Positions 8,402 through 17,625 of a stretch of DNA of 64,000 nt are shown in pieces; the first letter of the stretch is position 1, and the number at the start of each line of letters is the position of its first letter. The translations under genes and the position numbers were made by a program. A model generated the notes under the pieces. It searched no databases and was not told the DNA's origin. It was given only the letters and a program-made list of their open reading frames with translations. The stretch spans positions 1 through 64,000 of the forward strand of contig CALKCK010000036.1 in NCBI GenBank assembly GCA_938083195.1. Direction: 5' to 3'. The DNA is from an uncultured Pirellulaceae bacterium (lineage in GTDB: Bacteria > Planctomycetota > Planctomycetia > Pirellulales > Pirellulaceae).

Positions 8402-9817
8402 TTAATTCTTCATTTTCCAAGCAGGATAGACAGGGCGTTCCTTGGTATTCTTATTGGCATTCTTTCCCTGAGGAGCAGGTGGAGATTGTGTCATCACGCC
8501 GCCAAGTTGAGCCATAATTTTTTGGATTTCCTTATCGGTCGACCCATTCAAGTTATTTGCCTCTGACAAATCGCCGGGAACCTGAAAAAAATCTCCGTTC
8601 CGATAGAGCTTGAAGTTCTGATTCCGCACAAACTGCCCCGACTTTTTGTTCCAGTAAGGCTCATAATGGCAAAATACCCAGTCCCGTAGCTTTCCCGGTT
8701 TCCCCATCAATTGCGGCAAGAAACTCATCCCGTCCTGCGGGTCATCTTGTTTCAGCGCGACTCCAGCGGACTGGGCAAAAGTCGCATAGAAATCAGTAAA
8801 ATCAATCAGATCGTTTGATACCAAACCGGATGGTGTGTGCCCTTTCCAATAGGCAATTAGCGGTACGTGTGTACCGTTATCTTTCATGCCGCCTTTGCCG
8901 CCCTTGATTTCCTGCCCATTCCAACGCGAAGAAATCTGAGTGTTGGTTCCGTTGTCTGCAGTGAACAAAATGATCGTATTTTCCGACTGTCCAATTTCAT
9001 CGACTTTGTCGACAATTCGCCCGACAATTTTATCCATGTAATTTACCATCGCCACAAAATTTTCTTTGCGCTTCGCTTTGTCTTTCGGAGCTTTATTAGC
9101 CGTGGCAAGCGGTTGGTCGCCAAGCGTATCTGGTGTAGGCACAAATGGGTCATGCACCAATACCATCGGGTAATAAACGAAAAAAGGTTGCGACTGATTC
9201 CGCTCCATAAAATCACAGATGAAATCGCAAAACAAATCCGGCCCGTATTTACCGTGATTCATCTCTTTCGATAAAAACTTACCATTGTGCTCGAGGGGAG
9301 GACTCCAAAAGCGCTCGCCCCCTTTGGAAGCAGCTCCTCCACCTTTTTGAGTCGTCAGCTGCCAGAGCATGTATTCATCAAATCCCGACGCAATTGGCCG
9401 TGACGCATCCAAGTGACCAGGAAGCGAATTATAAAGTCCGTTCAACTGCCACTTTCCAGCAATCGCCGTTTTATATCCAGCCGCTTGCAGTAAGTTCCCA
9501 AACGTTTTTTCAGCCGGATTCAAATATCCAAAATGGGTGTAGTTTCGGAAGTTATATTTTCCGGTCATGATTTTCACTCGCGACGTCGTACAAATTGGCG
9601 TCGAATAGCAGTGCGAAAATCGCATTCCCTGAGAAGCAAGTTGATCTAAGTTTGGCGTTTTATAATCCTCGCCCCCGTACGATCCAAAGGCCTCCCAGCT
9701 GACATCGTCTGCCATTACCAGAATGATGTTCGGCTGTCGTTCGTCTGCGTTGGCGGCGAGCGAGCTAACCAATCCTGCCAGCGCCACGAGAATCATAGAA
9801 TTAATTTTTTTTAACAT
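8402..9817 (-). CDS. Sulfatase, Cys-type (CTTSR)
   Basis: A 471-aa exported sulfatase with a signal peptide of about 24 residues (cleavage near ANADE). The metal-site Asp pair is in VMADDVSWEAFG. The active-site motif is C76-T-T-S-R80, with Thr in place of the usual Pro, followed by VKIMTGKYN. The conserved GKWQLNG replaces the more usual GKWHLG. FTADNGTN supplies the C-terminal metal ligands. A GAGAG-like purine stretch precedes the ATG. It lies 24 nt downstream of the sulfatase at 9842-11629 on the same strand, so the two are very likely one operon. A Pro/Asn/Lys-rich tail (PAPQGKNANKNTKERP) ends the protein. The substrate is unknown. Confidence 0.9.
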   Translation of the reverse strand: MLKKINSMILVALAGLVSSLAANADERQPNIILVMADDVSWEAFGSYGGEDYKTPNLDQLASQGMRFSHCYSTPICTTSRVKIMTGKYNFRNYTHFGYLNPAEKTFGNLLQAAGYKTAIAGKWQLNGLYNSLPGHLDASRPIASGFDEYMLWQLTTQKGGGAASKGGERFWSPPLEHNGKFLSKEMNHGKYGPDLFCDFICDFMERNQSQPFFVYYPMVLVHDPFVPTPDTLGDQPLATANKAPKDKAKRKENFVAMVNYMDKIVGRIVDKVDEIGQSENTIILFTADNGTNTQISSRWNGQEIKGGKGGMKDNGTHVPLIAYWKGHTPSGLVSNDLIDFTDFYATFAQSAGVALKQDDPQDGMSFLPQLMGKPGKLRDWVFCHYEPYWNKKSGQFVRNQNFKLYRNGDFFQVPGDLSEANNLNGSTDKEIQKIMAQLGGVMTQSPPAPQGKNANKNTKERPVYPAWKMKN

Positions 9818-9841
9818 CGCCGCTCTCTAATTTATAACACG

Positions 9842-11629
9842 CTACTTATTTGTTTTAATAACCGCACGACTCGAACTCTTGCCAATCACGAAATGACCCA
9901 ATTCACTCCACTCTCTATCTGAGGTGGTAACCTCTGTTTTTGTGATCATCCAAACGGCACCCTTCCGGGTAACTTGCTGCTGTTGTGCGCCCGCTTCAAT
10001 CGTACCATATAGTTTGATACCTTTTTTCTGATCTCTCCAGTACAAAAACACAGGAGCTTCCGTTTGATTATCAAATTCAACCTGAAATCGTTTACCAACT
10101 GGTGACGAGGCGGGTGGAGGCGACGAATAGTTCATTGGCAACTTCACCCGGCTGAATGATGCCCCCTGAAACTCTTTTTTAGGAGCAAATCGGACGGGTG
10201 CTTTCTCGCTTAAATCCTGAATCACGTTCTGATGTTCAGGAAGAGCAGCCAGATTGTTCCATTCGTAAGGGTCGTCTGCCGTCCGGTAGAGCTCTTCGCC
10301 CCCTTTGGCATAACGAATGTATCGCCAGTCTGACGTGCTCAAACCGTAACTTCCTGGTTCACTAAGACAGGTAACAGCCACGTGATCCCAATCCGCAGCT
10401 GGATCTTTCAGTAGTGGCACGAGGCTCGGCACCTCGGGATTTAATTCCCGAGAATGTCCAACAAGTTCAGTTACGGTGGAAAAAAGACTGCTCAAGTTAA
10501 CTGGTTGGTTACAAACTCCACCTGCCTGCGTTCCCTCTGTGAGTCCCGGCGTTTGAGTTGGAACGCGAATAATCAGAGGCACCCGGGTGCAGGCTCGCCA
10601 GGCCGTGTATTTTTGCCAATGTTGTTTCTCACCAAGATGCCAGCCGTGATCACTCCATAGAATTACGATTGTATTATCACGGTTGGGCCCAGCTTGCAAA
10701 GCATTGAGCACGCGGCCAACCATATCATCTGCAAAAGCAATCGAAGCGAGGTAACCCTGCACACCCTGTTTCCATTGGTCATGCTTGCGGATGTGCTCGA
10801 AATAACGATTCGGCCCACGCCGCTTACCTTCGGGAGGCAAATCATCAAGATCATCAGCTCGATATCCAACCGGCAATTGGATTGTTTCAATTGGAAATTG
10901 ATCAAAATATTTTTTAGGAACGAACCATGGCTCATGCGGTCGGTAAATGCCACACGCTAGAAAAAAGGGACGGTCATGTTTTTTTTTCAGTTGCTTACCA
11001 ATCCAATCAGAAACCAACCAGTCTCCGCCGTACTCCTCATTGGTTGCTTCCAATGGTGCCCAGTCCGTCTCACTGTACTGCCAATTTCCACCGCGAGGCA
11101 GGTTAACCGGACGCTGCACCGGCATTAAGGTTCGCGGAAATGGATTTTCCGTTTCCTTTTTCGGAAAGTACTCGTCCCACGATTCTGCATCTATAAAGTA
11201 GTGCAGCAACTTTCCCGAACCAGCAGACCAATATCCATGACGAGAAAGATATTTGGGTAACAACTCCGCATCCGGCAACACCGCTCGCATTTTTTGCCGA
11301 TTGTCATACAACCCCGAGCGATACGGTGGAATTCCAGTCATAATGGATGTCCGGGATGGGTTGCAGGCGGGAGCCGGACAGTGCGCGTTAGTGAACAAGA
11401 CACCCGTCGACGCAAGTCGATCTAGGTTTGGCGTGCGTGCCTGAGGATGTCCGCCAAGACAGCCAATCCAATCGTTGAGATCATCGAGTGAAATAAACAG
11501 CACATTCGGCTTGGACTTTTTATCCTCACTTCTCAAAGTCTCTAACGCCAACAGTTCGCTTGACCAATTCAAACCAACCAAAATCACCATCAGCTTTGCC
11601 CACCATGGAGCAGCGATTCGTTCCAACAT
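9842..11629 (-). CDS. Sulfatase (iduronate-2-sulfatase-like, CNPSR) with C-terminal VHL-beta-like domain
   Basis: I start at Met16 of the frame (11629), which gives MLERIAAPWWAKLMVILVGL as an export signal; the frame itself extends to 11674. The mature part begins NVLFISLDDLNDW, typical of iduronate-2-sulfatase-like enzymes. The active-site motif is C-N-P-S-R near residue 89, followed by TSIMTG. WSDHGWHLGEK near the middle carries the second metal-site residues. After the usual sulfatase end (around residue 485) there are about 110 extra residues. In them, VEFDNQTEAPVFLYWRD, then YGTIEAG and VTRKGAVWMI, match the pattern of the von Hippel-Lindau beta domain. It is probably the first gene of a two-sulfatase operon with 8402-9817. 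Confidence 0.88.
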   Translation of the reverse strand: MLERIAAPWWAKLMVILVGLNWSSELLALETLRSEDKKSKPNVLFISLDDLNDWIGCLGGHPQARTPNLDRLASTGVLFTNAHCPAPACNPSRTSIMTGIPPYRSGLYDNRQKMRAVLPDAELLPKYLSRHGYWSAGSGKLLHYFIDAESWDEYFPKKETENPFPRTLMPVQRPVNLPRGGNWQYSETDWAPLEATNEEYGGDWLVSDWIGKQLKKKHDRPFFLACGIYRPHEPWFVPKKYFDQFPIETIQLPVGYRADDLDDLPPEGKRRGPNRYFEHIRKHDQWKQGVQGYLASIAFADDMVGRVLNALQAGPNRDNTIVILWSDHGWHLGEKQHWQKYTAWRACTRVPLIIRVPTQTPGLTEGTQAGGVCNQPVNLSSLFSTVTELVGHSRELNPEVPSLVPLLKDPAADWDHVAVTCLSEPGSYGLSTSDWRYIRYAKGGEELYRTADDPYEWNNLAALPEHQNVIQDLSEKAPVRFAPKKEFQGASFSRVKLPMNYSSPPPASSPVGKRFQVEFDNQTEAPVFLYWRDQKKGIKLYGTIEAGAQQQQVTRKGAVWMITKTEVTTSDREWSELGHFVIGKSSSRAVIKTNK

Positions 11630-11926
11630 GTAGAAATCATCTCGGTTAGTGAAAGAAATAAAATTCGTCCGCAAGACAAAATCACTCGTGTGATAGTTAG
11701 CCTAAAATGAACGACGCGTTCATTTTACAATATTTGAGCGAGTACCTTGCGACACCAGAAAACAATTTACCTCGCTCAATACCCTACCTCTATCAGATCT
11801 ACCGATTACGATGCAAAACTTCGGTTGTCGCAATTGACCACCGAAATTATAAACAAGTGATGCGAGGAACTCTCCTGCATTCGATTAATTTTTTTACGCA
11901 CTACTCTTTATCAACACTGCTTTATC

Positions 11927-12556
11927 ATGAAATTCTCAGACGCGATGCGTTGGCGATATGCTACAAAAAAATTCGACCCTCAAAGACTTCTCGACGAAAC
12001 CGTCGTCGCTGAGTTGCTCGACATAACCAACTTGACACCGACTTCCTATGGGTTGCAACCATTCAAATTTGTCGTCCTTAAAAACCAGGAAATCCAAGAT
12101 AAACTCATCGCCTCTTCGTACGGCCAACGCCAAGTCGCTGATGCCTCTCACGTTTTAGTAATCGCTGCCCGAACCGATGTCGACGCCAGTTACATTCGCG
12201 AGTACGTCGCAATGGTGGAATCACAAAGGAACCTCGAAGCTGGAACAATGGACGAATACTGCCAAGTGATGATCGGTTCGATGACCCGCATGTCTCCCGA
12301 ATCACTGAATCACTGGGCGGCCAAACAGGCCTACATTGCTTTGGGAACCGTCATGGCAGCTTGCGCGGCACTGCAAATTGACGCCTGTCCGATGGAGGGC
12401 TTCGTCCCACAGGAATACAACGAAATTTTAAATTTAGAACAACATCAACTCGACGCAGTACTCGTGGTGCCAATTGGCTATCGAGCCGAAGATGATGCTA
12501 CTCAACACAATCCAAAAGTACGACGACCAATCGAAGATATGGTTATTCGCATTTAG
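11927..12556 (+). CDS. NAD(P)H-dependent FMN nitroreductase (NfsB-like)
   Basis: A 209-aa protein of the nitroreductase family, which binds FMN and reduces nitroaromatics, quinones or enones with NAD(P)H. The N-terminus FSDAMRWRYATKKFDPQ is the family signature for FMN phosphate binding. PTSYGLQPFKFVVLKN is the second FMN-contact region, and VVPIGYRAEDD near the end is the usual closing strand and loop. The length is normal for an NfsB-type dimeric enzyme. It has no signal peptide and so is one of the few cytoplasmic proteins here. It is divergent from a sulfatase, with about 300 nt between them, and is followed after 130 nt by the serine dehydratase on the same strand. No functional link to the sulfatases is apparent. 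Confidence 0.9.
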   Translation: MKFSDAMRWRYATKKFDPQRLLDETVVAELLDITNLTPTSYGLQPFKFVVLKNQEIQDKLIASSYGQRQVADASHVLVIAARTDVDASYIREYVAMVESQRNLEAGTMDEYCQVMIGSMTRMSPESLNHWAAKQAYIALGTVMAACAALQIDACPMEGFVPQEYNEILNLEQHQLDAVLVVPIGYRAEDDATQHNPKVRRPIEDMVIRI

Positions 12557-12686
12557 CCATCAATACGATGCAATCTTGACAAGATAAAAGAGCTCGCACT
12601 AGTTTTTCCGAATCCAAATTTCCGCACTTTTGCAGCGTTCATGAGAATTCATATTCAAAGCGACAACGAAACGGCGGAAAATTAAA

Positions 12687-14060
12687 ATGGCAATTAGTAC
12701 ATTCGAGCTTTTTTCAATTGGGATTGGTCCATCGAGTTCTCATACCGTTGGCCCGATGCGGGCCGCGTTGATGTTTGCCAATCGGCTCGACAGGGAAAAT
12801 TTACTTCCAACAATTGACTCATTAACGGTTGAGCTTTGTGGATCACTTGGGGCGACGGGGAAAGGACACGGGAGCGACAAAGCCGTGGTCGCTGGCCTTG
12901 CCGGACACGCACCGGAATCTGTTCACCCCGAATCCATGTTGTCGTTACTTCGCGATGTCGAAGAACGTGAATCGATTTCAATTCTTGGAAAACGAGAGAT
13001 CCCCTTTCGGCTCAAAGAACATCTGTTTTTTTCAGGGGTGGTTCTTGATTTTCATTCCAATGCGTTGCGATTCATAGCACGAGACGCCACTGGAAATGAA
13101 ATACTCACTCGCATTTACTATTCCGTTGGTGGAGGATTTGTTGTTGACGAAACCGCTTCGTCGACTGATCGCATCATTCCCGATTCAACTCAACTTGCCT
13201 ATCCATTTCAATCGGGAAACGAGTTGCTCGAGCTCTGCGAGAACCATGGATTCTCAATCAGCACCTTGATGCTCCGAAATGAATCCGCTTGGCGAACTGA
13301 ACAGGAAACGCGTACACGACTGCTACAGATTTGGTCTGTCATGGAAGCCTGTGTTTCCCGCGGATGCCAAGAAGAAGGCATTCTCCCAGGCGGCTTAAAG
13401 GTCAAACGTCGGGCGGCCCATATGTTTCGAAAATTACAAACAGATTCTTCCAGCGATGATATTTTCAACAGCCGCATGGACTGGGTAAACCTGTGGGCCC
13501 TCGCAGTCAATGAAGAGAATGCAGCTGGAGGACGAGTGGTTACCGCACCGACCAATGGAGCGGCCGGCATTATCCCAGCGGTCCTTCACTACTACCGTCG
13601 ATTCTGCAAAGGCTCCAGTGAAGATGGTATCGTCCGATTTTTGTTGACCGCCGCCGCGATTGGCACGCTCTTCAAAATTAATGCCTCGATTTCGGGTGCC
13701 GAAGTTGGCTGCCAAGGCGAAGTCGGATCAGCCTGCTCAATGGCAGCCGGAGGCTTGGCTGAGGTGCTCGGAGGAACACCCGCTCAAGTAGAAAATGCGG
13801 CCGAAATTGGAATGGAGCATAACCTTGGCTTAACTTGTGATCCCATCGGGGGGCTGGTTCAAGTCCCCTGCATCGAACGAAATGCAATGGCGGCCGTCAA
13901 AGCCATCAACGCCGCAAGACTAGCGCTGCGTGGCGACGGCAACCACTTCGTTTCACTCGACAAAGTCATTAAGACGATGAGAGAGACGGGCAAGGATATG
14001 CAATCGAAGTACAAAGAAACAGCCCGCGGTGGCTTGGCCGTTAACGTAATTGAATGCTAA
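12687..14060 (+). CDS. sdaA: L-serine ammonia-lyase, iron-sulfur-dependent, single chain
   Basis: A 457-aa enzyme that converts L-serine to pyruvate and ammonia with a [4Fe-4S] cluster. The N-terminus [18 protein letters not shown] is diagnostic. [18 protein letters not shown] is the conserved core of the alpha domain. The cluster cysteines are expected among [16 protein letters not shown] and [16 protein letters not shown]. The fused beta-alpha layout and the length agree with E. coli SdaA (about 454 aa) rather than the two-subunit Bacillus form. It is cytoplasmic and ends in Cys, as E. coli-type enzymes can. Its stop faces the stop of the next sulfatase with a 20-nt gap and no clear hairpin. 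It is probably a housekeeping catabolic gene unrelated to its sulfatase neighbours. Confidence 0.94.
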   Translation: MAISTFELFSIGIGPSSSHTVGPMRAALMFANRLDRENLLPTIDSLTVELCGSLGATGKGHGSDKAVVAGLAGHAPESVHPESMLSLLRDVEERESISILGKREIPFRLKEHLFFSGVVLDFHSNALRFIARDATGNEILTRIYYSVGGGFVVDETASSTDRIIPDSTQLAYPFQSGNELLELCENHGFSISTLMLRNESAWRTEQETRTRLLQIWSVMEACVSRGCQEEGILPGGLKVKRRAAHMFRKLQTDSSSDDIFNSRMDWVNLWALAVNEENAAGGRVVTAPTNGAAGIIPAVLHYYRRFCKGSSEDGIVRFLLTAAAIGTLFKINASISGAEVGCQGEVGSACSMAAGGLAEVLGGTPAQVENAAEIGMEHNLGLTCDPIGGLVQVPCIERNAMAAVKAINAARLALRGDGNHFVSLDKVIKTMRETGKDMQSKYKETARGGLAVNVIEC

Positions 14061-14080
14061 AAAATCAATGGACGAGCGGA

Positions 14081-15718
14081 CTAACCGTTCCCCTTCTTTT
14101 TCGATTTCGGATTGTTGCGAGGTTGTCGCTTTTTTCTGATCGACTGCGGTGGGTCTTCTTCTGTCACTTTTAGCTCCGCCCGCAAGCGATCCAATTCTGC
14201 CATCATTCTGGCTTGATCACCCGCGGCCTTGGGATCGCCATAGATGCTCTTCATTTCGTTGGGATCCGAGGCGAGATCAAACATCTCCCATTCATCAACA
14301 TCAGGTTCGTAAAAACGAATTAATTTGTGTCTGCCATCAGTCACACCGTAATGCCGGCGAACCGAATGGGCGCCGGGATATTCGTAATACTGATAATAAA
14401 ATACAGTTCGCCAATCTTCGGGTGTTTTACCTCGCAAGATTGGCACCAAACTGTGGCCCTGGAGATCGTCCGGAATTTTAACATCCGCTATTTCGCAAAA
14501 CGTCGATGCGAAATCGATAGGTGAAACGATATCACTGCTGTTCACCGTCCCAGGAGCAACCTGCCCCGGCCAACGAACTATAAACGGCGTCCGCAATGAT
14601 TCCTCATACATCCAGCGTTTATCAAACCAGCCATGCTCGCCAAGGTAGAATCCCTGATCAGAACAATAAATGACCATCGTATTGTCTGCCAAACCTGACT
14701 CGTCGAGGTAAGCCAACATTCGGCCAATATTATCGTCGACCGAAGCGATACAGCGAAGATAATCCTTGAGGTATCGCTGATACTTCCAGCGAATCAGATC
14801 TTTCCCTTTTAAGTTTGCTTCTTTAAATAACTTATTTTTTGGCTCGTAAGCAGCATTCCAAACTTTAAGTTGTTCTGGCGTTAAATTATTGGGGGGAACC
14901 AATTTTAAATCTTTGGCCGTCATTGTTTTTTCAATCGACATGTCCTGCGTCCGCGCGGGCTTGCCACGTCCTTCATAGGAATCAAACAATGTTTCCGGTT
15001 CCGGAATTGTTACATCGTCGTACATGTTTAGATACGCAGGGCCGGGCTGCCAATTACGATGGGGTGCTTTGTGCTGGTACATCAGCATGAATGGCTTTTC
15101 TTGATCCCTCTCCTTGGTAAGCCAATTCATTGCGAGGTCGGTAATGATGTCGGTCGTATAGCCAATATGATTTGTTTTTTCGCCGTTCTTCAACATCGGT
15201 GGATTGTAGTAGGGACCTTGGCCAATTAGGACTTCGGAATAGTCAAACCCCTGAGGTGCCATGTGAGTACCAAGGTGCCACTTACCAACCACCGCCGTTT
15301 GATAACCAGCCTTTTGAAGTAATTTTGGAAACGTCTGTTGAGTACCATCAAATTTATTGCCGTTTACGCAAAACCCGTTGATGTGAGAATATTTTCCCGT
15401 TTGAATAACCGCTCGCATCGGTCCACAAATACTGTTGGTCACATAACACCGATCAAATCTCAGTCCCTCGCGGGCCAACCGATCAATGTTTGGCGTTTTA
15501 TTTATTTTTGAACCGTAAGCGCTAATCGATTGATACGCGTGATCATCAGTAAATATAAATAGGATGTTCGGCTTAACATCCGAGACTCGACTCTCTGATC
15601 CTCGCATTTCAGTTGGATTCAAGTCGTCTGCAGACACCATCGTTACCGTCAGCAAGACAATAAGCACGCCCGTAAACATTCCGAAAGAAAACGCTAACGA
15701 CGAAATTAATTTTTTCAT
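14081..15718 (-). CDS. Sulfatase, Cys-type with variant motif CGPMR
   Basis: A 545-aa exported sulfatase; residues 1-30 form the signal peptide. The metal-site Asp pair is in [12 protein letters not shown]. The active-site motif is C98-G-P-M-R102 followed by [10 protein letters not shown], with Met replacing the usual Ser/Ala before Arg. [16 protein letters not shown] and [19 protein letters not shown] are well conserved, the latter a common feature of heparan N-sulfatase-like or arylsulfatase A-like planctomycete enzymes. The C-terminus is a basic, probably disordered tail ([18 protein letters not shown]). It is divergent from the sulfatase at 16025-17527 across 306 nt. All catalytic landmarks are present, so I regard it as active, with an unknown substrate. 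Confidence 0.9.
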   Translation of the reverse strand: MKKLISSLAFSFGMFTGVLIVLLTVTMVSADDLNPTEMRGSESRVSDVKPNILFIFTDDHAYQSISAYGSKINKTPNIDRLAREGLRFDRCYVTNSICGPMRAVIQTGKYSHINGFCVNGNKFDGTQQTFPKLLQKAGYQTAVVGKWHLGTHMAPQGFDYSEVLIGQGPYYNPPMLKNGEKTNHIGYTTDIITDLAMNWLTKERDQEKPFMLMYQHKAPHRNWQPGPAYLNMYDDVTIPEPETLFDSYEGRGKPARTQDMSIEKTMTAKDLKLVPPNNLTPEQLKVWNAAYEPKNKLFKEANLKGKDLIRWKYQRYLKDYLRCIASVDDNIGRMLAYLDESGLADNTMVIYCSDQGFYLGEHGWFDKRWMYEESLRTPFIVRWPGQVAPGTVNSSDIVSPIDFASTFCEIADVKIPDDLQGHSLVPILRGKTPEDWRTVFYYQYYEYPGAHSVRRHYGVTDGRHKLIRFYEPDVDEWEMFDLASDPNEMKSIYGDPKAAGDQARMMAELDRLRAELKVTEEDPPQSIRKKRQPRNNPKSKKKGNG

Positions 15719-16024
15719 GAGATATCTGCAAAGTTGAGGTCAAATGTTCATCCACTTCACTCAAAGTCTACACGATGTGACAACCTCTTCAAGTAAATCC
15801 TGTATTGATGTCCGCCAACGCATCCCTTGAAAACTTGCTGAACTAGATTGCCAGCCCTGCCGAGTGAAAAGCGATGGTTACGAGTGGCTCTCTCACTCGA
15901 TTTCCCAATAAAAAACAAGTTTTAATTCTAAATTTTAGATGATCGAACCGCGAGAGCTTGTCATAATGGTTCCAGCAAATAATAGATCGCGATGCCCTGG
16001 ATGGCTCAACAAGGAATTTATGGA
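15719..16024. other. Divergent intergenic region between two sulfatase genes
   Basis: There is no gene. It contains the AAGGA ribosome site (16011-16015) that sets the start of the downstream sulfatase at 16025. Otherwise it is AT-rich DNA that must carry the two divergent promoters. No operator-like dyad stood out. Confidence 0.45.
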
Positions 16025-17527
16025 ATGAATAACAAAGCGGTTTTAATTTTGTTTTTACTTGGTTTGGCCATATCTTCCCCGGCGAATTTCACTCTCGCTG
16101 ATGATCGACCTAATATTTTATTCTGTATCGCCGACGACTGGGGATGGCCCCACGCGGGAGCCTATGGCGACCCCGTGGTGAAAACTCCGGCATTCGACCG
16201 AATCGCCAAAGAAGGCGTTCTGTTTGAAAACGCTTACATTTCCTCGCCCTCCTGCACCCCCTCTCGCAATGCCATTCTTACGGGACAATATCACTGGCGA
16301 CTGGGCCACGGTGGAAATTTACACAGCATTTTGGATACCCAACACCAAACCTACCCGCACCTGCTTGCCGAATCTGGTTACTTCACCGGACATTGGCGAA
16401 AGAGCTGGGGCCCCGGCAAAGTTGACAATTGGCTTCAGACGTCCGGAGGACATCCCGCTGGCAAGCGGTATCCGAATTTCAATAAATTTCTCGACGCCTG
16501 GCCACGAGATCAACCGTTTTGTTTTTGGCTCGGTGCGTCAGATCCACATCGCGGTTATAAGCTCAACTCAGGTCGTGAAAGTGGCATGGATCTGAGCAAG
16601 ATCAAGTTGTTTGACCATTATCCGGAAAGCGAAACCATTCGCTCCGATGTAGCAGACTACTACTTCGAAGTTCAACGCTTTGATAGCGATGTAAACCAAG
16701 CATTGGCTAAACTCGAATCGCTCAATTTGCTGGATTCGACCCTAGTCGTCATGACTGGTGACCATGGAATGCCGTTCCCTCGGTGCAAGAGCAATCTTTA
16801 TGACAGCGGCGCAAGAGTCCCCATGGCTGTTCGCTGGCCCAGCAGGATTGCTCCCGGCCGGCAAGTTACCGATCTCGTTAGCACTACCGATTTAGCGCCT
16901 ACATTTCTCGCCGCCGCTGGACTTCCCATTCCAGATAGCATGACTGGAAAAAGCTGGATCAATATCCTAACGTCCAAAAATTCTGGGAGGGTAGAAGCCG
17001 CTCGGGATCGTGTGTTCACTGGAAAAGAAAGACACGTCCCTTGTCAGGAGGGCGACGATTCTGGAGGCACGCCAATGCGAGCCATTCGCACTGACCAGTT
17101 TCTGTTAATTCACAACTATCGACCAGACCGCTGGCCGTCGGGAACTCCCAACTACAAATTGGCAAATCTACCTGGCTGTTGGCTCGGCGATTGCGACAAT
17201 GGCCCAACAAAAACTTATATGGTTGAAAACCAAAATAAAGATGCTGAGCATCAACTGAAATACAATCTCGCGTTTGCCAAACGTCCCGAATGGGAACTCT
17301 ATGACCTCACTCAAGACCCATCTCAATTGGTCAACGTTGCTGACGAAAAGAAGTATCAGGATATAAAATTAGAGTTGATTGAGTCCTTAAAATCTGAATT
17401 AATATCGACCGCCGATCCTCGAGAAACCGATCAAAATGCCGACCAAATTTTTGATCAATCCCAATACTTTGGAAGCGGTCCTCGCCACCCTTCATTCAAT
17501 AATAAGAAGAAAAAACCCAATCGCTAA
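16025..17527 (+). CDS. Sulfatase, Cys-type (CTPSR)
   Basis: The frame is open from 15992, but an AAGGA ribosome site at 16011-16015 lies nine bases before the ATG at 16025, which also begins a clean signal peptide (MNNKAVLILFLLGLAIS). The resulting 500-aa protein has the metal-site pair in CIADDWGWPHAG and the active-site motif C77-T-P-S-R81 followed by NAILTGQYHW. TGDHGMPFPRCKSNLYDSG supplies the second metal-site residues and the substrate lysine. This form is typical of heparan N-sulfatase-like (sulfamidase-like) enzymes, so an N-sulfoglucosamine or similar substrate is possible. It is followed 98 nt later by the cytochrome-PA14 gene and then the propeller gene on the same strand, so it may head a three-gene unit. 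Confidence 0.9.
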   Translation: MNNKAVLILFLLGLAISSPANFTLADDRPNILFCIADDWGWPHAGAYGDPVVKTPAFDRIAKEGVLFENAYISSPSCTPSRNAILTGQYHWRLGHGGNLHSILDTQHQTYPHLLAESGYFTGHWRKSWGPGKVDNWLQTSGGHPAGKRYPNFNKFLDAWPRDQPFCFWLGASDPHRGYKLNSGRESGMDLSKIKLFDHYPESETIRSDVADYYFEVQRFDSDVNQALAKLESLNLLDSTLVVMTGDHGMPFPRCKSNLYDSGARVPMAVRWPSRIAPGRQVTDLVSTTDLAPTFLAAAGLPIPDSMTGKSWINILTSKNSGRVEAARDRVFTGKERHVPCQEGDDSGGTPMRAIRTDQFLLIHNYRPDRWPSGTPNYKLANLPGCWLGDCDNGPTKTYMVENQNKDAEHQLKYNLAFAKRPEWELYDLTQDPSQLVNVADEKKYQDIKLELIESLKSELISTADPRETDQNADQIFDQSQYFGSGPRHPSFNNKKKKPNR

Positions 17528-17625
17528 TCATCCCACAGGGCTTGAAATTACTTCTAACCCTTCGAGTGCTTAACTATTTACCGCGTCGACCATTTAACTT
17601 TATTCGCATTCAGCCACCTATTGCT

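Noticed and set aside
11707..12012. 101-aa plus-strand ORF upstream of the nitroreductase
   Set aside because: It overlaps the start of the nitroreductase in another frame and has no ribosome site, domain or signal peptide. The region is better explained as the divergent promoter area.
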